Assembly: GCA_009760855.2 (NCBI GenBank) | Contig: WPIO01000097.1 | Span: 374,001 to 434,000, forward strand | Length of the DNA stretch: 60,000 nucleotides | Source: Cristatella mucedo | Lineage: Eukaryota; Bryozoa; Phylactolaemata; Cristatellidae | Direction: 5' to 3' | Shown: positions 44,335-55,268 of the stretch, piece after piece | How the letters are laid out: each line of letters begins with the position of its first letter | Position numbering within the stretch: position 1 is the stretch's first letter | Notes under the pieces: generated by a model | Database searches by the model: none | Told to the model about the DNA's origin: nothing | What the model saw: the letters and a program-made list of their open reading frames with translations, nothing else | Program-made: the position numbers and the translations under genes

Positions 44335-44504
44335 TCTCTCTCTCCCTCCCCTCTCTCTCCCTCCCTCCCTCTCCCCTCCCTCCCTCCCTCCCTCCCTCCC
44401 TCCCTCCCTCCCTCCCTCCCTCCCTCCCTCCCTCTCTCTCTCCCTCCCTCCTCCCTCCCTCCCTCCTTCCCTCCCTCCCTCCCTCTCTCTCTCTCTCTCT
44501 CCTT
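44262..44504. repeat. 243-nt pure pyrimidine tract (CT)n / (CCCT)n
   Basis: Uninterrupted C and T on the plus strand: about 35 CT units, then CCCT/CCCTCT mixtures, then CT again. The 115- to 146-codon frames here (Ser-Leu, Pro-Ser or Arg-Glu-Gly repeats) are by-products. Mirror-symmetric purine/pyrimidine DNA of this length can form triplexes. Confidence 0.97.
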
Positions 44505-45330
44505 GCGCCGACAAGGTTTGCAGCTGAGCAGGAGGGCCTGTGCAGTTGCTGGTCCGCCCCGAGCAATGTGCCTTTGGTGGCTCTCAGCTAGATCATAACT
44601 GCAGCCAGCCTGCAGTGGGTGGCCGGACAGTTCTCTCACAGCACCGCCCCCGAAGGCCTGTAGTGGCTGGCTGCTGCCACTTCTTTGTGTCGAGCTTTGT
44701 TGGCTTGCAGTGCATTCTTGCTTTCAAGCCGTCGTGCCCTCTTTAAACTACACCGGTATTGGATTCTGCTTTTTTTGTGTGCCTCTTGAGGCAGTCCAGC
44801 ACTTGTTCCCCAGGGGTTGCAACGGTTTTGTGGGCAGCCGCGAATTGCCACTGCCCGGCAGCATTGTATCGGTCATGTCCACTAATGGCACCCGGTGGCA
44901 GTGCATAATGTTATCACTGGCCCCTGCCATCCCGGCTGCTGACAGGCTACTGGGTGGCATGGGAGGGGCCTGCTGCCAGCCTTGGTCTGAGCCTTGACCC
45001 ACTGACCGGTCGCTCTGGTCGCAGCTGCACGATGGCCAGTTAGGTAGCCGTTCTGCCTGAGGATGACCAGTTGCCTTTCAGGGCGGTGCCTTCGATGCAA
45101 CCACTCGTTGGCCCGTGGCGGGTTTGCTTTGGTGGCAGGCATGCGACCGCACTGATGGCTGGGTGCTGCTTCTGCTGGAGGTTGCCAGCCCAAGAGTCAC
45201 TTTCTGTCGCAACTTGCTTGCCTCCGAGTTGTCAACCTGCTTGCCTCCGAGTTGTCAACTTTTTTTTAGCATCACAGTTCCTTATTATTGGATATTTCGA
45301 TGCTGAAGAATTGTGGAAGTGACTTTCACA
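44505..45330. other. Unassigned stretch
   Basis: Moderately GC-rich with several overlapping frames of 60-103 codons on both strands, none with a motif. CTTGCCTCCGAGTTGTCAAC occurs twice in tandem at 45,217 and 45,239. Confidence 0.35.
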
Positions 45331-45645
45331 GTCTAGGACTTGCAAAGCAAAACCCAGAGATTTTTTAAGTCGCCAGAGATCTTTAAGCTAAGGAATAGAA
45401 AGGCTAACTTACTATCCGTAGAGGACCTGGGGTCACTCTGAGGATAAAACGGGTGCAGCAGTTGAACTAGGTATGCAGGCACCAAGCCATGGCAGGCCTT
45501 GTGGGTTAGAGTAAACGTTTTGCTCTGTATCTGTTGATCGACCGGAAGCCATCGAAGTTCCTTACGCAACGAAGACACGTGGCTGAACCTCTGGGATTTG
45601 TTGACTAGCCTTGCTGACAGAGGTAGAACTAGGATTTTCATCTCC
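45331..45645 (-). mobile_element. LINE-C thumb region, minus strand
   Basis: The 102-codon minus frame reads LRKELRWLPVDQQIQSKTFT, then LTHKACHGLVPAYLVQLL. This is the LINE pattern (WLPV..RI.FK.L...K..H...P.YL..LL). It is closest in style to the copy at 40.3-40.96 kb. Both ends are truncated. Confidence 0.75.
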
Positions 45646-45769
45646 GGGGAGGGACAAGACCTACTATATAAATGTTCATGGGGGCAAGACCCACAAGATT
45701 TTCATGTAGGAGGCAACACTCACAATTTATGAAAGACAAACTATAGGGCTCAATCATATGCAAAAATTA

Positions 45770-46130
45770 TAACAATAATTTTATTATGTATAGCACCCTC
45801 AGAGAACCCAATCTCTTTCTAGGCACTTTACATATGCTGTAAAGGAAGCATGACCATATGGTTAGTGGCAGCATGCACAATGTCAACATGCATAATGAGG
45901 TTAGTGGCAGCATGGACAATGTCAGCACCCGTAAGCTCATACAGGGAAAATCAGAAGGACCCAGCAAATTCTGTAGTGAACAGGTTCGTTTTAGCTTCTT
46001 TTAAAATATCGTCAAGTTAGGAGATGTGACGTCATTCGGAAATGAGTTCTATTCTTCGAGAGCGTACAAACTAAAGGCACAGTCTACAAAGGTTTTGAGG
46101 TTGGTTTGAAGTACAGCTAAACGATCACGG
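45770..46130 (-). mobile_element. LINE-A 3' end, minus strand
   Basis: Tail at 45,788-45,838 (plus strand GCACCCTCAGAGAACCCAAT, CTCTTTCTAGGCACTTTACA). Then the 3' UTR with two GGTTAGTGGCAGCATG blocks and the C-terminal coding region with many mutations, ending at about 46,130. Confidence 0.82.
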
Positions 46131-46684
46131 TGTTTAGTTTTCACGAACTCGGCGATTGTTCATTGAGTGGAGTTCGAACACAATTTCGTCGTTGGTGGCA
46201 GTCGAGGGGCCTAGGAGATTGGCGGGACAAAAGGCCCCTTGCCCCCTGCCCCCTGGCTCCACCACTGCTTGCAGCTATATATGAATGTGGCTGCAACCAC
46301 CTGCCGAGGCTTAATCGCTTGTTTGGGTTATCCAGTCAAAACAGAATTGCACTGTTTCAATACACGTTACAGGTCTGTTCCTGTACCTGCCAAAGATGAC
46401 CCACAAATACGCTGTTACATAAAATAAAACCTGGCTTATGTTTGCCAGGACATACAAGATGGAAGTAGTCTATTTTGTTTTGACATGTGGTAGCCTAGCT
46501 TCCTTTTTTGCAGTCGGCATTTCTAGAATAGTGAGCTGAGCACATTCGGTACCAGTGGCAGTGTGCAGTAAACATATCTGTTCCACACAGCATTTCTCCA
46601 TCTGTGTGTATTGTCCCTTTGTGTGCTTATGTGCTTTGCTACAATTTTGCATTTGATCAATAATTAACTTGACACGCTTCTTTT
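46131..46684. other. Unassigned stretch
   Basis: An 89-codon plus frame at 46,130-46,399 shows no motif. No element recognised. Confidence 0.35.
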
Positions 46685-46760
46685 CCAGCATATCTGAAGT
46701 GCCTAGGATGAGCTTTAGTTCTCTTTGTATGCTATATAAATTCTAAATATTTATATTTAT
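46685..46760 (+). mobile_element. LINE-type 3' tail
   Basis: CTGAAGTGCCTAGGATGAGC, TTTAGTTCTCTTTGTATGCT and TATAAATTC form a decayed LINE-A/SINE-B tail, with an AT-rich end. The long GT tract starts 27 bp further on. Confidence 0.65.
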
Positions 46761-46782
46761 ATTTGTTAACATTATTATCATG

Positions 46783-46920
<138 letters not shown>

Positions 46921-47088
46921 CCGGTGTGCATCTCTGTCTCCAACTCCGAAATGCTAGAATGATTATCTGTGGCAATAGCCTTGTACAGCCTTTGTTGCAT
47001 AATCTAAAGCCAACTACCATAATCTCGCATAGCAAAAGGAAGAACTATAACCTAGGAGATCGATGTTGGAAGCCATAGAGCTAACGAC

Positions 47089-47090
<2 letters not shown>

Positions 47091-47140
<50 letters not shown>
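47091..47140. repeat. (CT)n microsatellite
   Basis: About 25 CT units. Confidence 0.97.
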
Positions 47141-47141
<1 letters not shown>

Positions 47142-47625
47142 AGCTTCGGCCACTATGAGGACTGTGTCGGGCCGAAAGGAGCAGGTGCGAAAGGCTGAGA
47201 AGCGAGATGGCTGAAGTATTATGAAGTTCGCAGGAGCAGCACTTAATCCCGACCCCACCTTTGTCACAATCCGGTGCCACCCACTAGAGGAAAGCTACGA
47301 TTGCCAGGTCCTAAAAGTGCTACCTGGATTATTTTTGATGGCGAGTGCTCTGCGCCCACTCCAGATCCACTCCAACAATGCCCTGCCCCTCCAGGCCTGC
47401 ACCCTCTTGGTACTCGACAGCATTCGTGCTCTGCCTCTCCGGAACCCTGTCCGGCCCTCCTCTTACTGCCTGGTCTCCTGCAAGCCTGCCCCCATCAGTG
47501 CCCTGCCCCCTGCAAGCCTGGCCCCCCTCAGTTCTTCGCTTATTGTAGGTTCTCTGGTGCCCGTGCTGCCGGACCTTTTCGTGGGGCATCCATAGCATAA
47601 TGCATGCTGTGAGGAATATATTATT
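47141..47625. other. Unassigned stretch with overlapping open frames
   Basis: Frames of 124 and 108 codons (plus) and 89 codons (minus) overlap at 47,221-47,600. The sequence has internal near-repeats of CCTGCAAGCCTG.CCCCC, which keep several frames open. No domain recognised, so coding is unproven. Confidence 0.35.
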
Positions 47626-47800
47626 ATTATATTAGTAGCTGATTTAGGAGCCTCATTTATTTAGTGCCAGAAAAGCCTGGACAGTTATCACCACCACATG
47701 CAGCTAGCAGTAAAGGATCGCCCAGTGCAGGATTCGAATCCACTTCCTCGGTCGAGAAGAGTTTTGGCCCTGGCTTCCCTCCTGGGCTATCACTGTGAGG
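47626..47800 (-). mobile_element. SINE-A copy, decayed
   Basis: Minus-strand SINE-A: plus strand AGTAGCTGATTTAGGAGCCT, AGTAAAGGATCGCCCAGTGC and GATTCGAATCCAC. The head hairpin is largely lost and the 3' modules are mutated. Confidence 0.75.
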
Positions 47801-48769
47801 TAGTCAATGCTAAACAAGTTTTGCTGCTGAGAACATTTTGCTTGAGTGGCATATAAGTTTTTGATTAATTATCAAGGTACTGTAGGTTTCCTCTGTGGGT
47901 AGTGGGTGTGACCTCTCACGACGGTGGTTCATCGATGTTTACCCAAGCCTCGAAAAAAGGTCTGGCTGCTTTCGGGGGGGGGGGGGGTGCACTTGGACCA
48001 CCATGAAAATGGTATGCTGCTTGTTGGGGTATATCTGGGGGCGTATGTGTGAGTAAATGCGTATGCCTGTGTGTGCATACACGTGAATGTGTGTTTCAGT
48101 TAAATGAAATAGACAGGCTGGTGCTTCACCCTTGAACAGCCAAAGAACCCTACAATTTATTGCATCATTGTATCGTCTCATTCTTGGAGACATTCTCGAC
48201 AGACATAAGTTGCCACTTTATAACTGTGCAGACCCCTGCTTCATCTTCACATGGTCTTAAAACATGCTTTGCCGTAATGGCAGAATTATACAGTCGGTAT
48301 GCTCTACACAGTGCAAAAAGTTTTGCTAGTTGCTATGCCGGTAGTTTGATATTCTCCAAACGCAGGTACGGGACACTATGCAGAACACTGAAGTGGGCTC
48401 AAAGAGACTTTTACTATCACGGACGCCGGGCGCCTTCCAGTGGGCCAGTACGCGACCGCTCTGCCAGGCGTCTTCTTCGGAACTGCCTGGCCTCTGCAGC
48501 CTGTTCCTTAACACTCACTGCCGTTAATCCCAACGGCCCATAAACCAACAGCACCCCATAATCTGTGCTGGCCATGAGTAACTCCAGACCATAAGCTGGC
48601 TGTGATGGATATATCAAGGCAATAAACAAATACCGTATTGTATTATAAATCAGCCACATTTCCCCTTGATCTCAAGATCACAAATCAAACGGTGCAGCAA
48701 CAAAGCAAGACTATTGGAAGTATAACTCAGCACAAAAACTAAGCTAAACACGACAGTGCCATAAAAAAA
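47801..48769. other. Unassigned stretch
   Basis: A G13 run at about 47,976. A 127-codon plus frame at 48,160-48,543 has no recognised domain; an overlapping minus frame is also open. No element recognised. Confidence 0.35.
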
Positions 48770-48915
48770 AATATATAATTCATTTATATAGCGCCCCAAG
48801 AGAACTTAATCTCTATTCAGGCGCTTCACATATGCCTCAGGGCTCGAGCCCACGACCTCAGTCAGACCTTGGTCGGGGCGAGCACCTTAACCGCTAGACC
48901 AAACCAGCTCGGCAA
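48770..48915 (-). mobile_element. SINE-B copy, reference copy
   Basis: Minus strand in order: GGTTTGGTCTAGCGGTTAAG (A-box-like), GACCAAGGTCTGAC, GAGGTCGTGGGCTCGAGCCC (B box), CATATGTGAAGCGCCTGAAT, AGAGATTAAGTTCTCTTGGG, GCGCTATATAAATGAATT. The first half is a tRNA-like Pol III promoter and the second half is the LINE-A tail. It is the clearest sign of the LINE/SINE pair. Confidence 0.85.
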
Positions 48916-49403
48916 TAGTAGTAGACAGACCAGCATTAAACAGCCTTCCCTAGGCTGCAACATAATACAAGCATGTTGGCTACTGCCTTCTCAAGTAGCA
49001 CAAGGCTTGGGAACAGCTGCTCGGAGGCAGGTGATAGCACGGCCTTTGCTAACCTGCCGGCTATGTATGGCACCAGCTTTCCGGCATCGCCGGGCCATTT
49101 TTATCTTTACCGCACCGCCAGTCTCCGATGCAGTACCCATCACCACCGCTGAACTGCCGGCCGTCATTGCTACACTCGTTGTCTTTGCCACACCGGCTGT
49201 CATCGCAGAGCCGACTTCTGCTGCTGCCGTACCGTCTCAACGCCATTGCCGGCCGCCGTCGAAACTGTCATCTTCCGGACAGCAGCTTCTGTCGCCTTGC
49301 ATGTTTCCAGTGAGGTGGCGGCTCTAGCCTCGGCTCACTTACGAGTGCCAATTTTTATGCCCAGGCCGTGCACATGCTGCTGATTCATATTGGTAGACAT
49401 GCT
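48916..49403. other. Unassigned stretch
   Basis: A 152-codon plus frame ending at 49,327 starts inside SINE-B and lacks any motif; an overlapping minus frame is open as well. Not supported as a gene. Confidence 0.35.
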
Positions 49404-49721
49404 GCCCGATCAGCCATTTTTGCACTATCGTTCCACAGTGGCCTTGTTGCCAGGAGCCAGTAATGCCAGCTGGATGCTCAGCTGAGTGTCGTGTTGCTCC
49501 CAGTGCTCGAGCAGGAAACAATCCCACAATCCCACTGGTGTACTGGGCCACTTAATAGGGTTGCCTAGACTCGGTCCTGTGGCCTTTAACCCCGGCCTGA
49601 AAGCCGTAGCTTTGAACGACCGTTCACGTTCCCGAGTCGAATGCTGGTGTACATTGTGAATGCCTGTGTATCTTTTAATAGCAATGGAGGCCGTACTTTA
49701 GGCAGTGCGTTCGCTGCTGCA
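49404..49721 (+). repeat. Rep3 copy 1 (318-bp direct duplication)
   Basis: Matches 50,867-51,183 over its full length with about a dozen substitutions and one single-base indel, roughly 96% identity by eye. Sharp starts (GCCCGATCAGCC) and ends (GTTCGCTG.TGCA) on both copies. The strand is arbitrary. No coding potential beyond a shared 49-codon minus frame. Confidence 0.9.
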
Positions 49722-50735
49722 CTTCTCTTGCACCAGCTCTTCTGCGGCTCGAACCATAGCCTTACTGCAACCCATACCATCATCAGTCTCCACTCCCCTA
49801 TCGGATGCTCCCATCTGTTGCTCCCGCCTGTTGCTCCAACCTGAGGCTGCGTATGCAGCGCTCTGCTTGCATGTGTAAAGCAGCTATATTGCGCAGTAAA
49901 CCAGGTGTAAAGAATATTTTTTTTATCTCTGTTACAGTTATCCTGGACTGCTAAGCAGTAGTGACTGGCTTGAGCAAAGTGCTTATAAAATGGAGCTCAC
50001 ATACGTGACAGAGAGCATTCTGGGTAAGCCATTGCCAGGATATTTGCACCCATGTGCATTATTCTGAGAGCTTGCACACAGTAGTGCACACTCGAATGCC
50101 GATTCAGCTCGTCCGGTATGCATGCTGCTACAGGCATTGCATTTCTGCTGTCGTCTCGTGGAGCGTTAACCATAATGTGACCACATATTAACTTTGCATC
50201 TTTTCAGCTGATTTTGCTTATTCATCATTGTAGTGTACAATAGCTTGAAAATATGGTCTGTTTGGTAGCTTTTTTGTATAGCTGGGGTTTTTAAGTATTT
50301 CTTGTCCTGATTAGTTTCTTACAGCAGTCGTTCTGTGCCACTAGGCACATTCAAGAGTGCACATAATAAAAGAGTGAAGTAGCTGTAGTCAGCCATTCCT
50401 TGGATCTGGGGTGAGGAGGGCCCCCCCCCCCGGCAGGGGGGGTTGCGAGAGACCCCGAAACTTCATACTGACAGAGAAACTGCCTTCTAATCGGGCGAGG
50501 GCACTCATGGTCGAATAATTTAATCATATCTGTTTGAAAAAATATAACCTGTCTGGCGGAACACCATGAAGTTGTGTGCTCTGAAAGCACACGCCCCTCT
50601 CCCCACCCGTGAGCTCTTTAGCCCAACCGGAAATTTCCCTCGGCTCATTTATTTTGGGGAGAATTCGAAGCTCGCTGGTTTCCTCACACCTCCGTTAGCC
50701 TCCAGAAGCTTCGTGTATAAAAAGGTGCATCTTCC
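49722..50735. other. Unassigned stretch between the Rep3 copies
   Basis: C11 and G7 runs at about 50,420-50,442. No gene recognised; 70-80-codon frames lack motifs. Confidence 0.35.
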
Positions 50736-50866
50736 ATTCGAAAGGGCCCAAGGTGCATTGCCTAGCAGGCCTGTCTAAAAAGAAGGCCTCAGTTGTACTT
50801 AAAAATACGATCGCTCCCTTTAAGGGGATCATCGCTCACTCGGAACAGAGCCTAGGCGTGTTTGCA
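50736..50866 (+). repeat. Rep2 copy 1
   Basis: AGGTGCATTGCCTAGCAGGC, CTGTCTAAAAAGAAGGCCTC and ACAGAGCCTAGGCGTG correspond in order to 57,500-57,620. It ends exactly where Rep3 copy 2 starts. Its class is unknown. Confidence 0.5.
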
Positions 50867-51183
50867 GCCCGATCAGCCATTTTTGCACTATCGTTCCACA
50901 GTGGGATTGTTGCCAGGAGCCAGTAATGCCAGCTGGATGCTCAGCTGAGTGTCGTGTTGCTCCCAGTGCTCGAGCAGGAAACAATCCCACAATCCCACTG
51001 GTGTACTGGGCCACTTAATAGGGTTGCCTAGACTTGGTTCTCTGGCCTTCAACCCCGGCCTGGAAGCCGTAGCTTTGAACGACCGTTCACGTTCCCGAGT
51101 CGAATGCTGGTTACATTGTGAATGCCTGTGTATCTTTTAATAGCAATGGAGGCCGTGCTTCAGGCAGTGTGTTCGCTGTTGCA
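50867..51183 (+). repeat. Rep3 copy 2
   Basis: Partner of 49,404-49,721, same orientation, 1.46 kb downstream. The flanks differ between copies on both sides. Confidence 0.9.
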
Positions 51184-51863
51184 GCCGACCATAGGCCTTA
51201 GCAGTACCAAATTCGCCCATGTCCTTGCATGTGTGGGGATAACTCCCAGCACGAGTAGTCCTTGTGAGCTTGTACTCTCAGTTCTTTAATGGCTGGATGC
51301 ACGTCTTACCTTAGCAGCAGTTGCAACTGAAACAGTAATTCCAAAACCACAAAATCAGAACAAACCGGAAGGTCTTCTGATCCGGAACCGAAAGCAGAGA
51401 AAAGACCCGAAGTGGACCACCGTGGTTGTGACAGTGGCCATGATGGAGACCTGCCTCGGGTTACCATAGCAGCTTGGTATCTTGGAATGAGGGCTTTGGC
51501 TAAGGATGCTTTCCTTCGCCACCGGATGACCAGAGTTCAGCTCAAAGAAAAAGTAAAAAAAGACAATGCTAGCTGATTGAACAGCCAATTTGAACCCATT
51601 CTTTCTTTGGCGATGGCCTGAGGGCGGCTTGCCACTAACCATCTGTCAGTACCTCTGTTGTCGCAGTCTGATTTACTGTACGATTCTAGTCAGTATAGCC
51701 TTGCGAAACACCAGGTGAATTGAGAGGCATGATGGGGTCTCTTTTACCAGCTTTATCATAACTGTGCATCTAAGCATTGGATAAGTTATAAAGGCTTATG
51801 TTGAGGCTAAAGATATTAATTTGGATAACTTCAATAACTGTGCATTGTATACGGTGATCCGTA
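51184..51863. other. Unassigned stretch
   Basis: AATGCTAGCTGATTGAACAGCC at 51,567 is the complement of the SINE-A 3' end only. The rest is unassigned. The 95-codon minus frame at 51,355-51,642 has no motif. Confidence 0.4.
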
Positions 51864-53013
51864 CAGCTAAGACCTGTTTAAAGCTTATCTGGTTGCTGTT
51901 GAACCGTAATGCTTAAGAAATGACGTGCCCATTTACACATCGATGCTTACAGCTTCCTGCCGAGCCCACCAAGCCGGCTTCATCGGCCATGAAATCGCCG
52001 ATTGGCATGCATATTAGGTCGACCTTAGTTTCGCCGACTTTTTTGAGCATGTATATTAGGTATGATCATGCATGCCTATTATCATTTTGCTGTCGTCGTT
52101 CAAATGCACTGCTTGATGGGGTTGCTGTTGCCAGGGTCCATGAATTGAATTTCTGCCAAAGAAGACCTAGGCATAGCTCCCACGGTGGTAGGGAGCTCTG
52201 CTCGGTCAGTATTCAAGACACTGTCTTACGCTACCCTGCACAATCGCCATCGAGAGCTGCTGGGTATTAGTCGAACTTAGTGGTCATCAGGCCTATTAAA
52301 AAACCCCGGCGACCCAGCTTAACGGTTGTCTTTGGAATGCTTTCTCAATGTGCAATAAATCCCTAATAATTTACTAGATGATTAATAATGTGGAGGTCTC
52401 GACCTGCTCACTTTGTCCGAGACCTGGCTGAAATCGACAAACAGCCCGACCATAATCGGTGCTACCCTTACAGGGTTTTTGTTCTTTCATATCCCTAGAT
52501 CAATGAAAACTGGCAGAGGAGTTGCCATTGTCACCCAGTGCTCCCTCAAAGTCAAACCGTTTGCAGTCCCCTCGAAGCATTATTTCGAATCTCGTGTTTC
52601 AAGTCCCTCCGACAACGTGCTGCCAATGGTGGCAGTAATCTATCCCCCAGGTATAAAGTCCTTCCTTTATCTCAGATTTCTCTGATCTCAATTTGATTCT
52701 GTGTGCAAGAAATCGATCTTTTCTTGTTATGGATGATGTTGACACTCCTTTTAACGACTTAACGGATGCCTGAAATGCAGAATTGTGTGCACAGATAGAC
52801 TGTTTTTCTCGTGTGGCTCATCTGCAGGACCACACTAACAAGAAGTGTCACACATTTAACCAAATATTATCCCACACGTGTATGCTATCATCCCCAAATA
52901 TTACCAAATTCTGCTCATCTGATTATATGCAGATCTCGTTCAGTCTGCAGTGTGTGCCCTGCGCATTCAAAACCATCTGTGAATTGCAACACCTCAAGCG
53001 CCTTCGCATCGAT

Positions 53014-53115
53014 ACCACTAATCATTCGATCGTGCTTGCTTTGCAGTAAATGTAAAGTGCCTAGAAAGAGATTGAGTTCTCTGATGGTGCTATATCGAAT
53101 GTATTATTGTTATTG
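53014..53115 (+). mobile_element. Tail-only LINE-A insertion nested in LINE-A
   Basis: About 100 bp consisting only of the last 3' UTR phrase (CACTAATCATTCGATCGTGC), the hairpin GTAAAGTGCCTAGAAAGAG, TTCTCTGATGGTGCTAT and an ATT-type end. It sits inside the linker of the larger LINE-A: CGCATCGAT on the left joins GATGCTGTTAGAGCG on the right when the insert is removed. It is an extreme 5' truncation. Confidence 0.8.
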
Positions 53116-54289
53116 ATGCTGTTAGAGCGTAAATAACTTCTTTGCCCCTGCTGCTCAAAACCCCTAACGACCTGTCATCATTGGCAGAATGCTACAAAAC
53201 GAAACTTTCTGACGTGCTTAACGAGTTTGCACCTTTGACTAAGCCCAATGTGCTCCCACATCCAAACGGCCTGTGGTTTACTACAGACATTAAACCAGCT
53301 TGGTCTACTAAGCACAAGCTTGAGAAAGCAAACAAAAGATCGGGACTGACTGTATCGTCGAGAATACGAGGATCATATCGTTGCTAGCAGAAAGACCATG
53401 CGAAAATCATACCACAGCAGATCATACCAATCATTCCAAGCAAAGGCCAAGTCTAGCTTCTACCAGGATATTGTTGAATCGCACATGCACAATCCAAAAA
53501 TGGAAATTTCTACCGTCAACCATCTCCTCAACTGCTTCTTGATTAGCTCTTTACGAAGTGATCTTTGTGGGTGACCTAGCCGATCGCTTCTCTAGCGTCT
53601 TTGTCAGTAAGATAGACAAGATCAGAGAGTTCATCCCTAAGCTAGCAGCATCTCCTCTGGACTTCTATCCGGCAATAATATCGATACCGGACTTCTGTCC
53701 CTCATTTCCGAGTACTAACTCAATGTCTACATTGAAGGAGGCCACGAGTGACCGTTTCCTGAAATTCATCTCCCTGTCAAAGAAGTCTACTAGTTTTCTA
53801 ACCTTATTCCCACTGTCCCACTTCTAGGATGCGTAGATCGGCTGCTGCCATGCATAACTAACATAATAAATATGTCCTTAGCCTCAGGTTATGTCCCTGC
53901 AACTTCAAAAAAGGCTGTTGTTAGGTCACTAATTAAAGCAACGCTAGAACTAGACAATGCTTGAGCAGCTTCTGTCCAGTCTCCCTTCTCCCATTCCTAT
54001 CAAAGACACTGGAACGAGTCGTGGCAGACCAGCTGAACTCATGTATTAAAATGTCAAACTAGCAAGTAAGTTCTGGCCTAGATTTAGATGCTCACCCCAC
54101 AGAGTCAGCATTGCTTAGAGTGTATAGCGACCTTCTCAGGAATGCAGGCTTGGATAAAGTCTCTCTGCTTGTTTTGCTTGGTCTGTCGGCAGCGTTTGAT
54201 ACAATTGATCATAAAGTCCTTCTCGGGTGCCTCTCATCTTGCCTGGACATCACTGGAACTGCACCGAAAAAGTTAAGATCCTATCTGAT

Positions 54290-54418
54290 TTGGCTCTATT
54301 AAGGTGCTCGTCCCGAACAAGGTCTGGCCGAGGTCGTGGGATCAACCCCCGTGATATTTGTGAAGCACCTCAATAGTTCTCTTAGGGTGCTATACAAGTG
54401 AATTATGTATTTTTTATT
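54290..54418 (+). mobile_element. SINE-B nested in LINE-A
   Basis: Plus-strand SINE-B, missing the start of its head: TTAAGGTGCTCGTCCCGAAC, AAGGTCTGGCCGAGGTCGTG, GTGAAGCACCTCAATAGTTC, TCTTAGGGTGCTATACAAG. LINE-A coding sequence continues on both sides (TATCTGAT... left, CAGTGGGAGACTCCAGAG right). Confidence 0.82.
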
Positions 54419-55099
54419 TTAATCTCAGTGGGAGACTCCAGAGTACTGATGTAAAAGGACAAAGGTCATCCAAAGAACCACTGAAGTGCCGGATACCTCA
54501 GTGCTCTGCTCGGTCTATTTCTGTTCGCAGTTTATACTCTCCTTCTTGCCGATGGGATCGCCAAGCACAATCTAATCTTTCACTTCTATGTAGATGACAC
54601 TCAGTTGTTTGTACCTTTGCTTTGATCATGCCCAGCCTTCCAGCACGTCGAATTCTCTCAACTCTCTTGCTGCATGTATTGCTGACATCCACGCATGGAT
54701 GGCAGCGATTTTTTCTCACATTTAATGGCGATAAAACCAACTTACTAGTTATGGGCAAACCAAGCGTGACTTAGAAACTGGAAATATTGTCACCCAAAAA
54801 TTAGCTCTGCCAGCATATCTTCTGTTGCAGCTGCATGTAATCTAGGTTTTCTCTTCCAAAGTGACCTTATATTAGACGACCACAGTAGCTCCACAGTCAA
54901 GTCTTCTACTTTCAGCTGAATAACGTTGCTAAAATTCGGGCTTGCTTAAGACAGCGATACTACATCCAAATTGGTGTATGTATTTGTAACATCCCATCTC
55001 CACTTGCGCGGGGGGGGGGGGGGCCTGTAACTTTTCTGCTTAATGGTCGTCCGGTGTGTGCAATCAGGTGCTTACAGTTTGTGCAAAACTCTGCAGCTA

Positions 55100-55268
55100 G
55101 GCATGGCCGTGATAGCTGAGGAGGTAATGTGCTCACTCTTCACGACCGAATTCGTGGGCTTAAATTCTGCAGTGGGCGATCATTTACTGCCACGGCAAGC
55201 AGTGATGATAGCCGTTAAGGTTCTTCTGCTGCTACACAAATGAGGTTGTTAAATCAGCTAATATTTTT
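55100..55268 (+). mobile_element. SINE-A nested in LINE-A
   Basis: Plus-strand SINE-A with CATGGCCGTGATAGCTGAGG at its head, a weakened B box, GGGCGATCATTTACTGCC, GATAGCCGTTAAGGTTCTTC and GAGGTTGTTAAATCAGCTAA at the end. It interrupts the LINE-A thumb region between GCAGCTAGGC and GTTAGCATAGCAGTTACCAC. Confidence 0.85.

Noticed and set aside
44167-44639. Frames of 115-146 codons rich in Arg-Glu-Gly, Ser-Leu or Pro-Ser
   Set aside because: They are translations of the 243-nt pyrimidine tract.
47221-47595. 124-codon plus-strand open frame
   Set aside because: Low-complexity Leu/Pro/Ser sequence from internal near-repeats, with other frames open as well. It remains unproven and is listed only as an unassigned stretch.
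48869-49327. 152-codon plus-strand open frame
   Set aside because: It starts in the tRNA-like head of SINE-B, overlaps open minus-strand frames and has no motif.
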